Below are positions 1 to 8,885 of a stretch of 15,075 nt of DNA, one piece after another. Source of the DNA: an uncultured Anaerolineaceae bacterium. GTDB lineage: Bacteria; Chloroflexota; Anaerolineae; Anaerolineales; Anaerolineaceae. The position numbers and the translations under genes are program-made. The stretch is from contig CALCQT010000197.1 in the NCBI GenBank assembly GCA_937894825.1, positions 1 through 15,075 on the forward strand. The letters are read 5' to 3'. The stretch's first letter is position 1, and each line of letters starts with the position of its first letter. The notes beneath the pieces are model-generated. The model had not been told where the DNA came from. It was given only the letters and a program-made list of their open reading frames with translations, and searched no databases.

Positions 1-58
1 GTCTAAATTTTAAATCCAGATAAAAACAAGACGCTATGTCGAAATTCGGAGGTGTATC

Positions 59-400
59 ATGAAACAGAAACTCAATGAAATCGCATTCGACGCTAATGAT
101 TATATAGCGGGTTGGATTCAACGGCAGCCGACAGTTAAGGAAGAGTCAATAACTGATTGGCTGCTTGACTATTTTCACCAAAGAGCGCCCAATGTTCGAT
201 ATTACGAATTCAATCGGATTGAAGAAGCCAGATACACAGGAGCTGATTGGGACTGGTGGTTTTTGCTCCGGAAGGGTTGTTTCAAGGTTCGTGTTCAGGC
301 GAAAAAATTACGGTATGGTAAGGATCACTTTCCAGCATTGGCAAGAGAAAACCAAGGTGGTTGTCAGATCGACCTTCTACTCGATTCAATCGCTTTATGA
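59..400 (+). pseudogene. Truncated DUF6615-like protein
   Basis: The start is well supported: GGAGGTG lies just upstream of the ATG. The 113 residues contain a segment I associate with DUF6615: an ITDWLL motif (about 32-37), then TGADWDWWF (about 60-68), a VRVQAKKL strand (78-85) and QIDLLLDS (103-110). In that family the sequence normally continues past this point into a hydrophobic 'PLYCFY'-type strand. Here a TGA stops the frame exactly where that strand is expected, so the C-terminal part is missing. An open frame in another phase runs from 165 to 515 and could hold displaced coding sequence, but I could not match it to the family. The family has no function I can state with confidence; relatives often sit in defence-rich regions. 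The assignment is from remembered motifs, hence moderate confidence. Confidence 0.5.
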
Positions 401-827
401 GATGCGTGAGATCAGCAACAGTAATCTCCAGGAAATCCTTAGAGAATACCAGGCAACGTTCTCGGGTTCACGGAGAGTTAAGATCGTGAAAGTTGATCAC
501 AATGAGGAATTATGAGCGCATTATTTTAGTCAATGAAGAGTTTTGCAATTCACTGAAATATGATGACAATTCATACAAATTATTCTATTAACAGCAATTC
601 CATTGTCGTTCCAAAACGAGGAGTTTTTTTGTTCTTTTAATTCGAAGGAGGCTCTGCAAATTCTGAAATGCTGAATTGCTTACTGTTATTTAATAAAAAT
701 GATATTATTATATACACTTATATTTTCAGAAAAGTTAATTAACAGACAGTTGTTTTCCGGACAGAAATCCGGCAATCGCTGCATTATTTTTACATGATCA
801 AAACCTATTTCGATTGGGACGACAAAC
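401..827. other. Degraded/AT-rich intergenic stretch before the giant gene
   Basis: No convincing complete gene is present. From 401 to 515 one frame stays open beyond the stop of the truncated upstream gene, and a 29-codon open frame runs from 502 to 591; both look like decayed coding remnants. An AAAAC...GTTTT mini-hairpin followed by a T-run lies near 614-630 and could be a weak terminator. The part from about 690 to 730 is very AT-rich and is the most likely promoter zone for the downstream gene, but no clean -35/-10 pair is visible. Confidence 0.5.
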
Positions 828-3800
828 ATGACCAACGACCCGCATGCAATCATAATCCACGCCCACAACAACCAGGATAGTTACGCAAACGCCGTCAGTA
901 TTATTCAAAAAATTGAGGCAGCCTCAAAATCCGGATCTGTCAGGGATTTAACGTTTACCGATCTCGTGCCGTTTATTTCTTACAAACTTTTGCCGGACAA
1001 AAACGAAGAAATTAGAAGAATGATGATAGAAGCGGTGAAAGCGGAGCCGGATAGTAATTTCCGCAGAAAAACTTTGCCGGAGTATTTAGCCAAAACTAAC
1101 CTTTCCGACCTGAGATTTATATTTCGAGTCGACATAACAAACGACGATATTAATGAGATATCCAATTTTCAATATTTGGTATCCGCGATGAAGTTATTGG
1201 AAGAAATGGTATCGGGCAAAAGACTATTTATCCTTGTAACCTATAAAAGAGCCAAAGAAACCGATCAAGGAATTAAATATACAGATGATTTTTATTTTAG
1301 ACTGTCTCATTATTTGTATTTAATTTCACTGCATGATGCGAGAATCCCTCCCACGACTCCAACAGATAAACAGAACGAGAAATATTCCACGACAGACAAG
1401 CGAATTATTAATGATTTTCCTTGCAATTTCTATAATTCATTTTTTATTTATGGTTATGACGATAATAGGAATTCGGAGCCGAAGCGGCTTGCCCTGAAGC
1501 GGCTTGCCATCAATAATGAAAAGTACCTGTCAGCAAACATCTCCACCAGTTTCTGCCCTTTGCTGGAAATCAGCGCTGAAACAAAAATTATTTTTTCCCT
1601 GAGTGTCGAGGACGCTTTTGGCAAAAACTTGAACCCGGCAAATCTCAAAGAAGATATCCTAAGCAAAAAAATGGCGAGTTTATTTTCGGTTAATAGCAAC
1701 AAAAAAGCTTACCGTGAAATAACCACGCATGTAATAAAGGCGATATGTCTGAAATACCTGTTCGAAGCTCAAACCAGCGATCCGGATGGAGAGAAAGAAA
1801 AACCTGAGGATCGGATCAGGGAAATATTCGCCGGCGGGTCGCCCTATTTGGACATGTCGCTTTTATCCTTTCTTATGTTTTGCGTCTATTTTTTCTATTT
1901 GCCTGATGAGGATAAGACATTGTTCCTGGAGAAATATCGGGCGGAACGAATCATCAAGCCGATCAACGATATGCAGGACTTTTCCGCCGGTTTTCTGCAA
2001 TTGTTTGACAACACGATCCGCCATTCTCAGAGCAAATCGGGGTTCTTCAGCTTCCGAATCCACAAAAAGGAAAAACTTGAATTTTTAAAAGACAAATACC
2101 CGGAAGGAATTAATTGGGAGGATTGCTGTTATTTAGAAGTTTGTATTACCGACCTGTATAAACCCCAAGGATCGGATTATGAAGTGCCTGTCTCAAATAT
2201 TATGAAGGACAGCTTTATCAAATTAAATACAGATCGGCTCGAAAATAAATATTATAAAGACGGAGATGAAGTAAAAGTTTCCGAATTTCTTGAAACATTC
2301 AGGAACGCGAAGTTAAAAGATTTCTTTGACCCGGAAAATAACGGTAACAAAAACAATTCCGTCACGATAGATGATTGGGATAAATTTTACGCCATTCCCA
2401 TCAATATCCTCTATCATTACGGGTTAATGCAGTTCAGTTCGATCATAAAAAGCTATGCGGGCTGGTTTGAAGTGCGAAGCGGGACAAAACCGGATTGGGA
2501 TGCGTCGTGCTATTATAGCTCCACGGGGAAAAAAGGAAACGGGAAAGATAAATATATCCCGGGAACCCAGTACGCGATCGTAATACCGCTTCGTCTGCAA
2601 AGCGAACAAAAAATTACCGGATTCAATTTATCTGAGAATAAAATTAATTTTCACCCAGTTGCGAAGTGGAAGTCAATAGCGTGTGACAACGTCCTTCAGA
2701 GTTTTTTTTCTCGCCCTCAGGAAATTGAACAACTTACTCTGTTCCCATCAAATGAGAAGAATCCGGAAATTAAAGCTATTCGCACTGAAATAGCGAAGAA
2801 GCCCAAGGGAAAGAAAAGGGACACTGAAGATATATGCATTCCATTCGCAGGGAAGTTAAGGGAAGCGTTTAAAAATACTGATAATAACATTTTTACCTTC
2901 GATCTTTCTCAATTTACTTCCTATCTTTCTCAGCCTGACTTTGATCATTCCCAATTTGATGGTGACAATACAAACTTGCACTATAGAGAGCTATTTCTTA
3001 AGGGATTGTTTTATTATATTTACGAAAATGAGGTTCTGCTCTCCGGTAAAAAAGATAATAAAGGACTAAAAATAGCAATAATCAATTGTTCTTCAGTGGA
3101 ATTGCTTCAAATCGTGGAATTATTCTGTTCCTTTTATAATCGTTTTGCGCGTTGTGACGGAATGGGATCGGTGGAAATATATCTTGCCCATATAGATGGC
3201 TGTGATGATTTCCTTATATCCGGAGCCAATCTGAAAGAAGCGATTGCGGTATCCGAGATACTCAGTTCTTCAAAAGGGAACGTGAGTTTTCTGCATAGTG
3301 TTCTGGAACAGAAGATTTGGAATCGATTTCCGGATGCTCATGACGATCCAAAAGACGATTCGAAGAAGGAGTTTGTACCCTATAGCCTCGCTATAAAAGT
3401 TGACCCAGGGCAGGATGAAACCATTTTTGAGAGAGGCGTGGCCACCACGCTGCGGACAAACATCCAGAGCGAAAATTTTGGCTGCAAGATCGAACACAGT
3501 CATGTTCGGATCGGCAGCAAGATCCATGTTACGGAAAACTTCTTCGAAGCACAGGAACTATTCCAAGTCCCGCGTTATATCTCCGGATTTGCAGAGATCA
3601 TTTCAAAAATGATTGTAGAAGGATTGGTAGAACACAGCGTTTTTCAGGCCAATGGCAGTCTGGTACTGATCGGATATCAAACCTATTCAGAACTTTTGAT
3701 CATATCTATCAAAAAGAAGCTTAAGAACCGGTTAAAAAACATCACCATTGATTACGCAATTTTTGAAGATGTGCCCGGCTTACCCGAGCCGCGGTTACGA

Positions 3801-6800
3801 GTAAACGGCGCCAGAGAATTAAAACAAACGGATAAAATCGCTATCATTGTACCAATCAACAGCACATTGTCAACGCATAACAAAATTAAATCCGCTCTGG
3901 ATAAAAAGCTTAAGTTTGTACCCGGGGAAAACCAGAACGTTATTGCGAATATTGCTGTTCTGCTGATCAGGGATGGCAAAGAAGGAATCACGGAAATAGA
4001 AAAAACCTACTGGGATGACATTCAAATAGACCAGCGGACTATTCAAACTAAAGAAAAATTAGCGATTAAGCCGCCCGTTCGTTATCTCGTCGCGGTAAAT
4101 TCACAATGGCAGGATCCGTTACGCTGTAATCTCTGTTATCCCATCCAATATATCGAAGAAAAGCCGCTGACTGAAACGGACAAGACGTCCATTATTCCCA
4201 AACAAACGATTGGATTAATCACGCCGAATTTGACAACCCATGAAAACGGTCACACGCGTCGCGGAATTACCGCGGACTGGATCAGGCAGATTTGTTCAGG
4301 CCGTGCTTACCGTTATGGGCATATCGAAAGTTCCGGGAATCACTTTCAGTACTACTTTAATCCAGAAGTCCTGTTCGCAAATATCACGAAAAAGGGGAAT
4401 TCTGATTCGGAGGAGATCAATGTTTCTCTGAGCAAATGGTTTGCGGACATTAAGCAAAATTTCCCGCAGGCCGGTCCGTCGGACCGAATATACAACATCC
4501 TGGTAGCGCCTCAAAACCCTAACAATGCGGAATGGCTCAACAGAGTTATCGAAGAATTGTTTTTGGATCAGCCGATCGTCCTGCGTTTTGACGTGCACCG
4601 GGAGTATCGCGACAATATCAAAACGAAGCTCAGCCATATTACCGCATTATATGAAAATGTAAAGTATTCAGGCAAAAATGCAGTCATCAATTTCCACTTC
4701 ATTGACAGTTCGATCGCATCGGGGAAGACGTTTGTCCGGGCCAAAAATTTGATCCGTTCCCTATTCCCCGAAGAAGCCTTTCATGATGAAAACATAAAAA
4801 TCAAAATTTTTGAGAGCATCATTCTTTTATTTTCCCGCTGCTCTGAGGATACCCAACGCAGTTATATTGACAAAGGTAAATTTCATAGTTTCCTTGAATT
4901 TGCAACGCCGAATATCCGCGGCAGCAAGGACGCCTGTATTTTATGTGACCTGGCGGCAAAATGCGCTACCTTAGCCGAACGGGCAGCTACGAATGAAGTT
5001 GCCGCTAATTGGGAAAAAAAAGAAAAAAAGCATCGCCTGCAAAACGGTCATCAACCGAAAAATGAAAGTGGAACAAGCGCCGAGACGGCGGACATTGTTA
5101 TTTTCCAAGAAAGAGCCCTGAAGCGATTAATATGCGCGCAGGAAGTCTATTCAAAAATTGACGATCTGGGTTACAAAAAGAATGACGTTAATGAAGTCGA
5201 GCTGTGCATCTGGGAGATGGTCGGTTTAAACCTCAGCTTAAAATTTTTACATTTTCCGGGGTTTTATTCGCGCTTCAGCTCCGAGTACAACGAGCGGAAA
5301 GGACGTAAGCAAAGCCCGATGAAGTGTGAAAGGCTTTTGCACTATCTGCAAGGGAGAAAGTCATCGTCTGATTTGTACAAAGACGAAAAGGATTTGGACA
5401 ACGACGAAAAGGATTTTCTCGCGCAGGCCAGGGAAAAGATATTAACCTCCTATTTTACCGGCGAAGACCATAGCGAAAAATCGATGGACCAATTGGCCCA
5501 GTGCCATAATGATCCCGGTGAATACATCGAATATCTGATTTCTTTCATGAAGATCCTCTCAAGGACTCCTATCACCTTCCGTAAGAGCGTTCTTGAAGCA
5601 AGTTTTGGCTGGACGCTGAAACTTCTGGCTGGTCTTCTTCAAAAAGACCAGCCCTTTCAAGCGAAAAATTCCGACTTAAGAGTCATCAAGGTGATTAAAA
5701 TCATCGATCATTTCATCAAGAATGACACCGAATATGAAAAAAGAACCCGAAAGAAAAAATGTGAATTGGTCATTGATCTGCTAAAAACACTCCTGGGGAG
5801 CCTGACAAAAAACGGCTCGAATTATATGATCCGGAAAGAAAATTTCTCAAAAATATTCGAATTTTACGAGAAGTGTATGGGCGGTTTGTATTCGGAATGG
5901 GGAAAAGACAGCACGGATTTTGTCCTATGGTATGTGAATCAGGTCAAGCGATTGATCGAGTTAAACGGAGATGAGACAAAAAGTTTGTGGCTGGAATGTT
6001 TGTTACTCAAAAGCCGCGAGTGGCCGGAATATATCGATTCAAACCGGGTGGAAGGACGAAATCTGTTATGGACTGATGATCGGAAAAAAGACCTCCGGGA
6101 TCGCTTGTTTATTGAGAACACCAGAATTTATTACGATGGCATTGCCGATATTGTCAAAAACGATCTGATAACCACAGACGTCAAAACCATCGCCTTTCTC
6201 GACCCGGATAAAAAGCAGCCTGCTCCCTATTATTTGCAAAATTTTTGTGAGATCGTGAAATTAAATTACACCGGTGATGAATATAAGAATAAGGTCCATA
6301 TTGAACAAATTATCGGGATGGTGCGTCTGTATAAGTTATTGCTGGATGATACGAAAGAAAAAGATATTGGTAAGTACTATGACAAGATGAGAGAGCATAT
6401 TGCGAAAGCCGCAGGGTTATCCGGGAAAGAAAATGTTCATATTCTTGGCGTCCGAAAGGTTGAGGACAATCTGAAAAATGTCAAAGAATTCATCAAAGGG
6501 AAATATGAGTATCTTATAAAAAACGGTCATGGAAGCAGTAACGCGACAATTGCAGCATTCTGTGAACCTCGCGATTCCTGGCTCCATTATATGATTGGGG
6601 AGGATAATAAGGCGGAACAGAAGGATGAGTTAGAAAAAGTGATCAGGGAATTAATTTCTCAGTTTTCACCAAATCCACAGCCACCCTCAGTAAACATGGA
6701 AAAAATTGGTGACTCAATTCTTATTAAAGATAAATTCTTAATGGCGGAGATAAAACCATACCCCGGATCCAATGACGCGCGGGAAATTGAACCCATTTAC

Positions 6801-7892
6801 TTATTGTTGCATTTTGACAAAGAAAGTAAATCGGATACTGCCGAGGAAAATACGGATCATGGATTGGGAGCTTCAACTGATTTATATTTAAGAAGCGTTC
6901 GAAACATATTAATGTTCAGGAATCTGTTTGTGAAAAGACTTGAAAAAGACTTCAACAGCAATTTACTGCGAGATTATGTCAATGTTCGCGAGAAGAAGGA
7001 ATATCTGGAACAGAGCAAGGCCGCCGGGCATACACCCAATGATCGAATGAAAGCTGTTATAAAGAAAATCACTGATGGGCAAACCATGGACACAGCTTCC
7101 GGATATACCTTCTCAGCGCTTGCCGATCAATTTTGCGGACAGTGTTACAACGGCTATATAAGCAACGGGGAAATTACTATTTGTGATCAGAAACCGGAAA
7201 ATTGCCCGAAGAAAAATAGCTGCTATTGGAATGAGCCTCAGGATCACAGCGACCTGAAAAAGATAACCGAAAGCCTGACCGCAGTTCGCTTCCAAATGCT
7301 TGCTGGTGAGGCGAAAGGAATTAACGGCGTACGAGAGGCCAAAATAAAGCAAGTCGATAAAGAGGATGAGAAAAAATGGAATAAAAAAATCAGGGGAACC
7401 GATTACGAGGTAATCTTACTTTTTACCCTGTTGATTAATAACGCCATGAGATACGGATTATCAGAAAAAATAAGATACACTGAAGAGAAGGATGAATTTC
7501 CTCAAGCAAGAGAAACAGATACGATGCCAATTGAATTGGATTGCGATGGAAAAGCCGTCATTATAAGCAACCCGATAGCAGATGTGAACGAGGAAGAGGC
7601 GAAAAAAATAATAGAAAAAATGAACGGATGTGTTTCTTCTCTCCCTTCTTCGAATAAGAGTGTTTCACTGTGGGTAATCAATGAATATTTCAAGAGACTA
7701 AAAATAAAAGATGAACTTTGTAAAATATGCCAGATTTCTTATCAAGGAGGACCAGAAAACATCGAAGAATTTAATCAATCGATAGAAAAAATCATCAGAA
7801 ATAACATCCTTGGTTTTCAAATCACAGATGATAATGAATTAGACAGTAACAGGAAAAAGATAAGCATTATAATCAAAATTGTAGATGACTGA
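828..7892 (+). CDS. Giant GHKL ATPase / PRTase-like multidomain protein
   Basis: This 2354-residue protein has no single known name that I recognise. From the N terminus I see the following. Residues 1-370 are unassigned. A GHKL (Hsp90/histidine-kinase) ATPase-like domain spans about 380-590, with an N-box LFDNTIRHS (N395, H400), a 'YGLM...SIIKSYAGWFEV' lid-like stretch from about 531, and PGTQYAIVIPL near 578. Its usual DxGxG box is degenerate (ITDLYKP). A Rossmann- or STAS-like segment covers about 690-830 (IAIINCSS near 748-755). Two phosphoribosyltransferase-like regions follow: one at about 915-1025 (LVLIGYQT; IIVPINSTLSTH, P1009), the other at about 1215-1340 (ILVAPQNP; HFIDSSIASGKT with D1293). 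Cys pairs occur near 1100 and 1370-1379, and a Cys cluster starts at 2103. A helical region precedes a second GHKL-like domain at about 2190-2354 (LLINNAMRYG, N2204/N2205; SVSLWVINEYF near 2278). Domain calls rest on motif recognition. The role is inferred to be an NTP-dependent sensor or switch of a conflict system, probably cytosolic since no membrane segment is evident. No strong Shine-Dalgarno precedes the ATG; an in-frame stop at 795-797 limits any extension. Confidence 0.85.
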   Translation: MTNDPHAIIIHAHNNQDSYANAVSIIQKIEAASKSGSVRDLTFTDLVPFISYKLLPDKNEEIRRMMIEAVKAEPDSNFRRKTLPEYLAKTNLSDLRFIFRVDITNDDINEISNFQYLVSAMKLLEEMVSGKRLFILVTYKRAKETDQGIKYTDDFYFRLSHYLYLISLHDARIPPTTPTDKQNEKYSTTDKRIINDFPCNFYNSFFIYGYDDNRNSEPKRLALKRLAINNEKYLSANISTSFCPLLEISAETKIIFSLSVEDAFGKNLNPANLKEDILSKKMASLFSVNSNKKAYREITTHVIKAICLKYLFEAQTSDPDGEKEKPEDRIREIFAGGSPYLDMSLLSFLMFCVYFFYLPDEDKTLFLEKYRAERIIKPINDMQDFSAGFLQLFDNTIRHSQSKSGFFSFRIHKKEKLEFLKDKYPEGINWEDCCYLEVCITDLYKPQGSDYEVPVSNIMKDSFIKLNTDRLENKYYKDGDEVKVSEFLETFRNAKLKDFFDPENNGNKNNSVTIDDWDKFYAIPINILYHYGLMQFSSIIKSYAGWFEVRSGTKPDWDASCYYSSTGKKGNGKDKYIPGTQYAIVIPLRLQSEQKITGFNLSENKINFHPVAKWKSIACDNVLQSFFSRPQEIEQLTLFPSNEKNPEIKAIRTEIAKKPKGKKRDTEDICIPFAGKLREAFKNTDNNIFTFDLSQFTSYLSQPDFDHSQFDGDNTNLHYRELFLKGLFYYIYENEVLLSGKKDNKGLKIAIINCSSVELLQIVELFCSFYNRFARCDGMGSVEIYLAHIDGCDDFLISGANLKEAIAVSEILSSSKGNVSFLHSVLEQKIWNRFPDAHDDPKDDSKKEFVPYSLAIKVDPGQDETIFERGVATTLRTNIQSENFGCKIEHSHVRIGSKIHVTENFFEAQELFQVPRYISGFAEIISKMIVEGLVEHSVFQANGSLVLIGYQTYSELLIISIKKKLKNRLKNITIDYAIFEDVPGLPEPRLRVNGARELKQTDKIAIIVPINSTLSTHNKIKSALDKKLKFVPGENQNVIANIAVLLIRDGKEGITEIEKTYWDDIQIDQRTIQTKEKLAIKPPVRYLVAVNSQWQDPLRCNLCYPIQYIEEKPLTETDKTSIIPKQTIGLITPNLTTHENGHTRRGITADWIRQICSGRAYRYGHIESSGNHFQYYFNPEVLFANITKKGNSDSEEINVSLSKWFADIKQNFPQAGPSDRIYNILVAPQNPNNAEWLNRVIEELFLDQPIVLRFDVHREYRDNIKTKLSHITALYENVKYSGKNAVINFHFIDSSIASGKTFVRAKNLIRSLFPEEAFHDENIKIKIFESIILLFSRCSEDTQRSYIDKGKFHSFLEFATPNIRGSKDACILCDLAAKCATLAERAATNEVAANWEKKEKKHRLQNGHQPKNESGTSAETADIVIFQERALKRLICAQEVYSKIDDLGYKKNDVNEVELCIWEMVGLNLSLKFLHFPGFYSRFSSEYNERKGRKQSPMKCERLLHYLQGRKSSSDLYKDEKDLDNDEKDFLAQAREKILTSYFTGEDHSEKSMDQLAQCHNDPGEYIEYLISFMKILSRTPITFRKSVLEASFGWTLKLLAGLLQKDQPFQAKNSDLRVIKVIKIIDHFIKNDTEYEKRTRKKKCELVIDLLKTLLGSLTKNGSNYMIRKENFSKIFEFYEKCMGGLYSEWGKDSTDFVLWYVNQVKRLIELNGDETKSLWLECLLLKSREWPEYIDSNRVEGRNLLWTDDRKKDLRDRLFIENTRIYYDGIADIVKNDLITTDVKTIAFLDPDKKQPAPYYLQNFCEIVKLNYTGDEYKNKVHIEQIIGMVRLYKLLLDDTKEKDIGKYYDKMREHIAKAAGLSGKENVHILGVRKVEDNLKNVKEFIKGKYEYLIKNGHGSSNATIAAFCEPRDSWLHYMIGEDNKAEQKDELEKVIRELISQFSPNPQPPSVNMEKIGDSILIKDKFLMAEIKPYPGSNDAREIEPIYLLLHFDKESKSDTAEENTDHGLGASTDLYLRSVRNILMFRNLFVKRLEKDFNSNLLRDYVNVREKKEYLEQSKAAGHTPNDRMKAVIKKITDGQTMDTASGYTFSALADQFCGQCYNGYISNGEITICDQKPENCPKKNSCYWNEPQDHSDLKKITESLTAVRFQMLAGEAKGINGVREAKIKQVDKEDEKKWNKKIRGTDYEVILLFTLLINNAMRYGLSEKIRYTEEKDEFPQARETDTMPIELDCDGKAVIISNPIADVNEEEAKKIIEKMNGCVSSLPSSNKSVSLWVINEYFKRLKIKDELCKICQISYQGGPENIEEFNQSIEKIIRNNILGFQITDDNELDSNRKKISIIIKIVDD
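5627..5653 (+). repeat. Intragenic perfect inverted repeat (hairpin)
   Basis: GGCTGGTCTT at 5627-5636 pairs perfectly with AAGACCAGCC at 5644-5653 across a 7-nt loop, inside the giant coding sequence. No T-run follows, so it does not look like a terminator. It would form a stable mRNA stem-loop or could be coincidental. Confidence 0.6.
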
Positions 7893-7917
7893 TTTTGTCA
7901 GAAGGAAGAAGAACATC

Positions 7918-8472
7918 ATGAAAAACATATTAATAACAACCAATAAATTAATCGATCTTGGGAATTTAAACGCATTGATTTTGAAAACGAGTGACTACCT
8001 TAAAAGAAAAGAAAAGGAAAAATATCTTGATGATGTAAAGTGGGAACAAAAAGAAAGTCATGAAGGTAACAGTTTAATAATTGACTTTACCTTTAAGAGG
8101 AAAGACGAAAAATATCGCTGCCAAATCCGGGATATACCGATAGACGGTCTAAATGATATGGAAACGACCAAAAGAATAAAATCGGTAATTAAAGATTTTG
8201 CCCCGGACAAATTGTTTATCCATTTATCGTCCTTTGGGCGGGCAAAAATATATGATGATTTCCTTTCGATCAGAGTTGTTCGAGATTTATATGATACGAA
8301 ACAGAGAGAATCTGTTATATTTTTCTCTACGGCGCCAATCGATTCCAGGAAATTCAAACAAGACACCGGCTTCAGGATTATTACGGAATCTAAAAATGAC
8401 GAAACGCTGGTAACTAAGATATTCGATTGCATCTTTGATGAAAACACAATTGCCCTGGAAACGTGCCGCTAA
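7918..8472 (+). CDS. Receiver-like (CheY-fold) partner protein, degenerate
   Basis: This is a 184-residue protein. I chose the ATG at 7918 because GAAGGAAG lies a normal distance upstream and the protein then begins with a β-strand (MKNILITTNK). An alternative ATG at 7885 overlaps the stop of the giant gene by 8 nt and would add 11 residues; either start implies co-translation with the giant gene. The C-terminal half reads like a receiver domain: APDKLFIHLSS (95-105) matches the strand that normally ends in the phospho-acceptor Asp, and ESVIFFSTAP (131-140) matches the strand ending in the conserved Thr/Ser. A strand near FRIIT (152-156) and a final helix follow. The acceptor Asp is absent (HLSS instead), so phosphorylation is unlikely. 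Pairing with a GHKL ATPase recalls a two-component layout, but a structural or allosteric role is more likely. No exact family is recognised. Confidence 0.75.
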   Translation: MKNILITTNKLIDLGNLNALILKTSDYLKRKEKEKYLDDVKWEQKESHEGNSLIIDFTFKRKDEKYRCQIRDIPIDGLNDMETTKRIKSVIKDFAPDKLFIHLSSFGRAKIYDDFLSIRVVRDLYDTKQRESVIFFSTAPIDSRKFKQDTGFRIITESKNDETLVTKIFDCIFDENTIALETCR

Positions 8473-8582
8473 AATTTTCTCGCTGCTCCACTAAAGTCTG
8501 TTCTGATATCCTTGCCTTATACGCTTGTCGAATAACAGATCGCTGTTTCTATTTAAATTTGAGTCGTGAAGAGGTAAATTCA

Positions 8583-8885
8583 ATGACCGATTTATACGAG
8601 CATTACGGTTTCGCTGAAAACCCGGAAGTGAAAGGGGATTTTGAGGTCTTTGAGCAAGATCCTTTTAAGTCATCATTGGATAAAGAATCCGAGGGAAAAA
8701 CACATTTTTATTATACGTCGGTCGATACCTTCCACAAAATATTTTCGACAGGAATAATTTACGCCAGCCATATAAAGCGAATGAATGATTGGCAGGAATT
8801 TGAATTTGGAGGAAATGCGCTGATTAATAATATTTTAGAGAACAAAAATTGGAAGCCGATGCAAAAGAAATTTTGGACAAAATAG
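8583..8885 (+). CDS. DUF2971 protein, N-terminal fragment (frameshifted)
   Basis: The ATG at 8583 has a good ribosome site (GAAGAGG, about 8 nt upstream). The 100 residues carry the N-terminal hallmarks of DUF2971: HFYYTS (41-46), STGIIYAS (55-62) and the RMNDWQEFEFG variant (66-76) of the family's 'lNDp.E' motif. The reading frame then changes character at AACAAAAATTGG (8841-8852) and ends in an out-of-family tail, NWKPMQKKFWTK. Adding one A to the A-run would join this frame to the downstream one and give a smooth helix (LENK-K-LEADAKEIL). The restored protein would be about 516 residues. The 110-nt gap after the receiver-like gene, with no visible terminator, suggests the same operon. The break may be a sequencing error, a real mutation or slippage. 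Confidence 0.75.
   Translation: MTDLYEHYGFAENPEVKGDFEVFEQDPFKSSLDKESEGKTHFYYTSVDTFHKIFSTGIIYASHIKRMNDWQEFEFGGNALINNILENKNWKPMQKKFWTK

Noticed and set aside
8058..8447. 129-codon minus-strand frame opposite the receiver-like gene
   Set aside because: No ribosome site, Ser-rich composition typical of an antisense shadow, and full overlap with a better-supported gene.
8838..8852. Programmed -1 ribosomal frameshift joining the DUF2971 halves
   Set aside because: The in-frame codons AAC AAA AAT do not form a classic X-XXY-YYZ heptamer and no strong downstream pseudoknot was evident. A missing base or slippage on the A-run is simpler.
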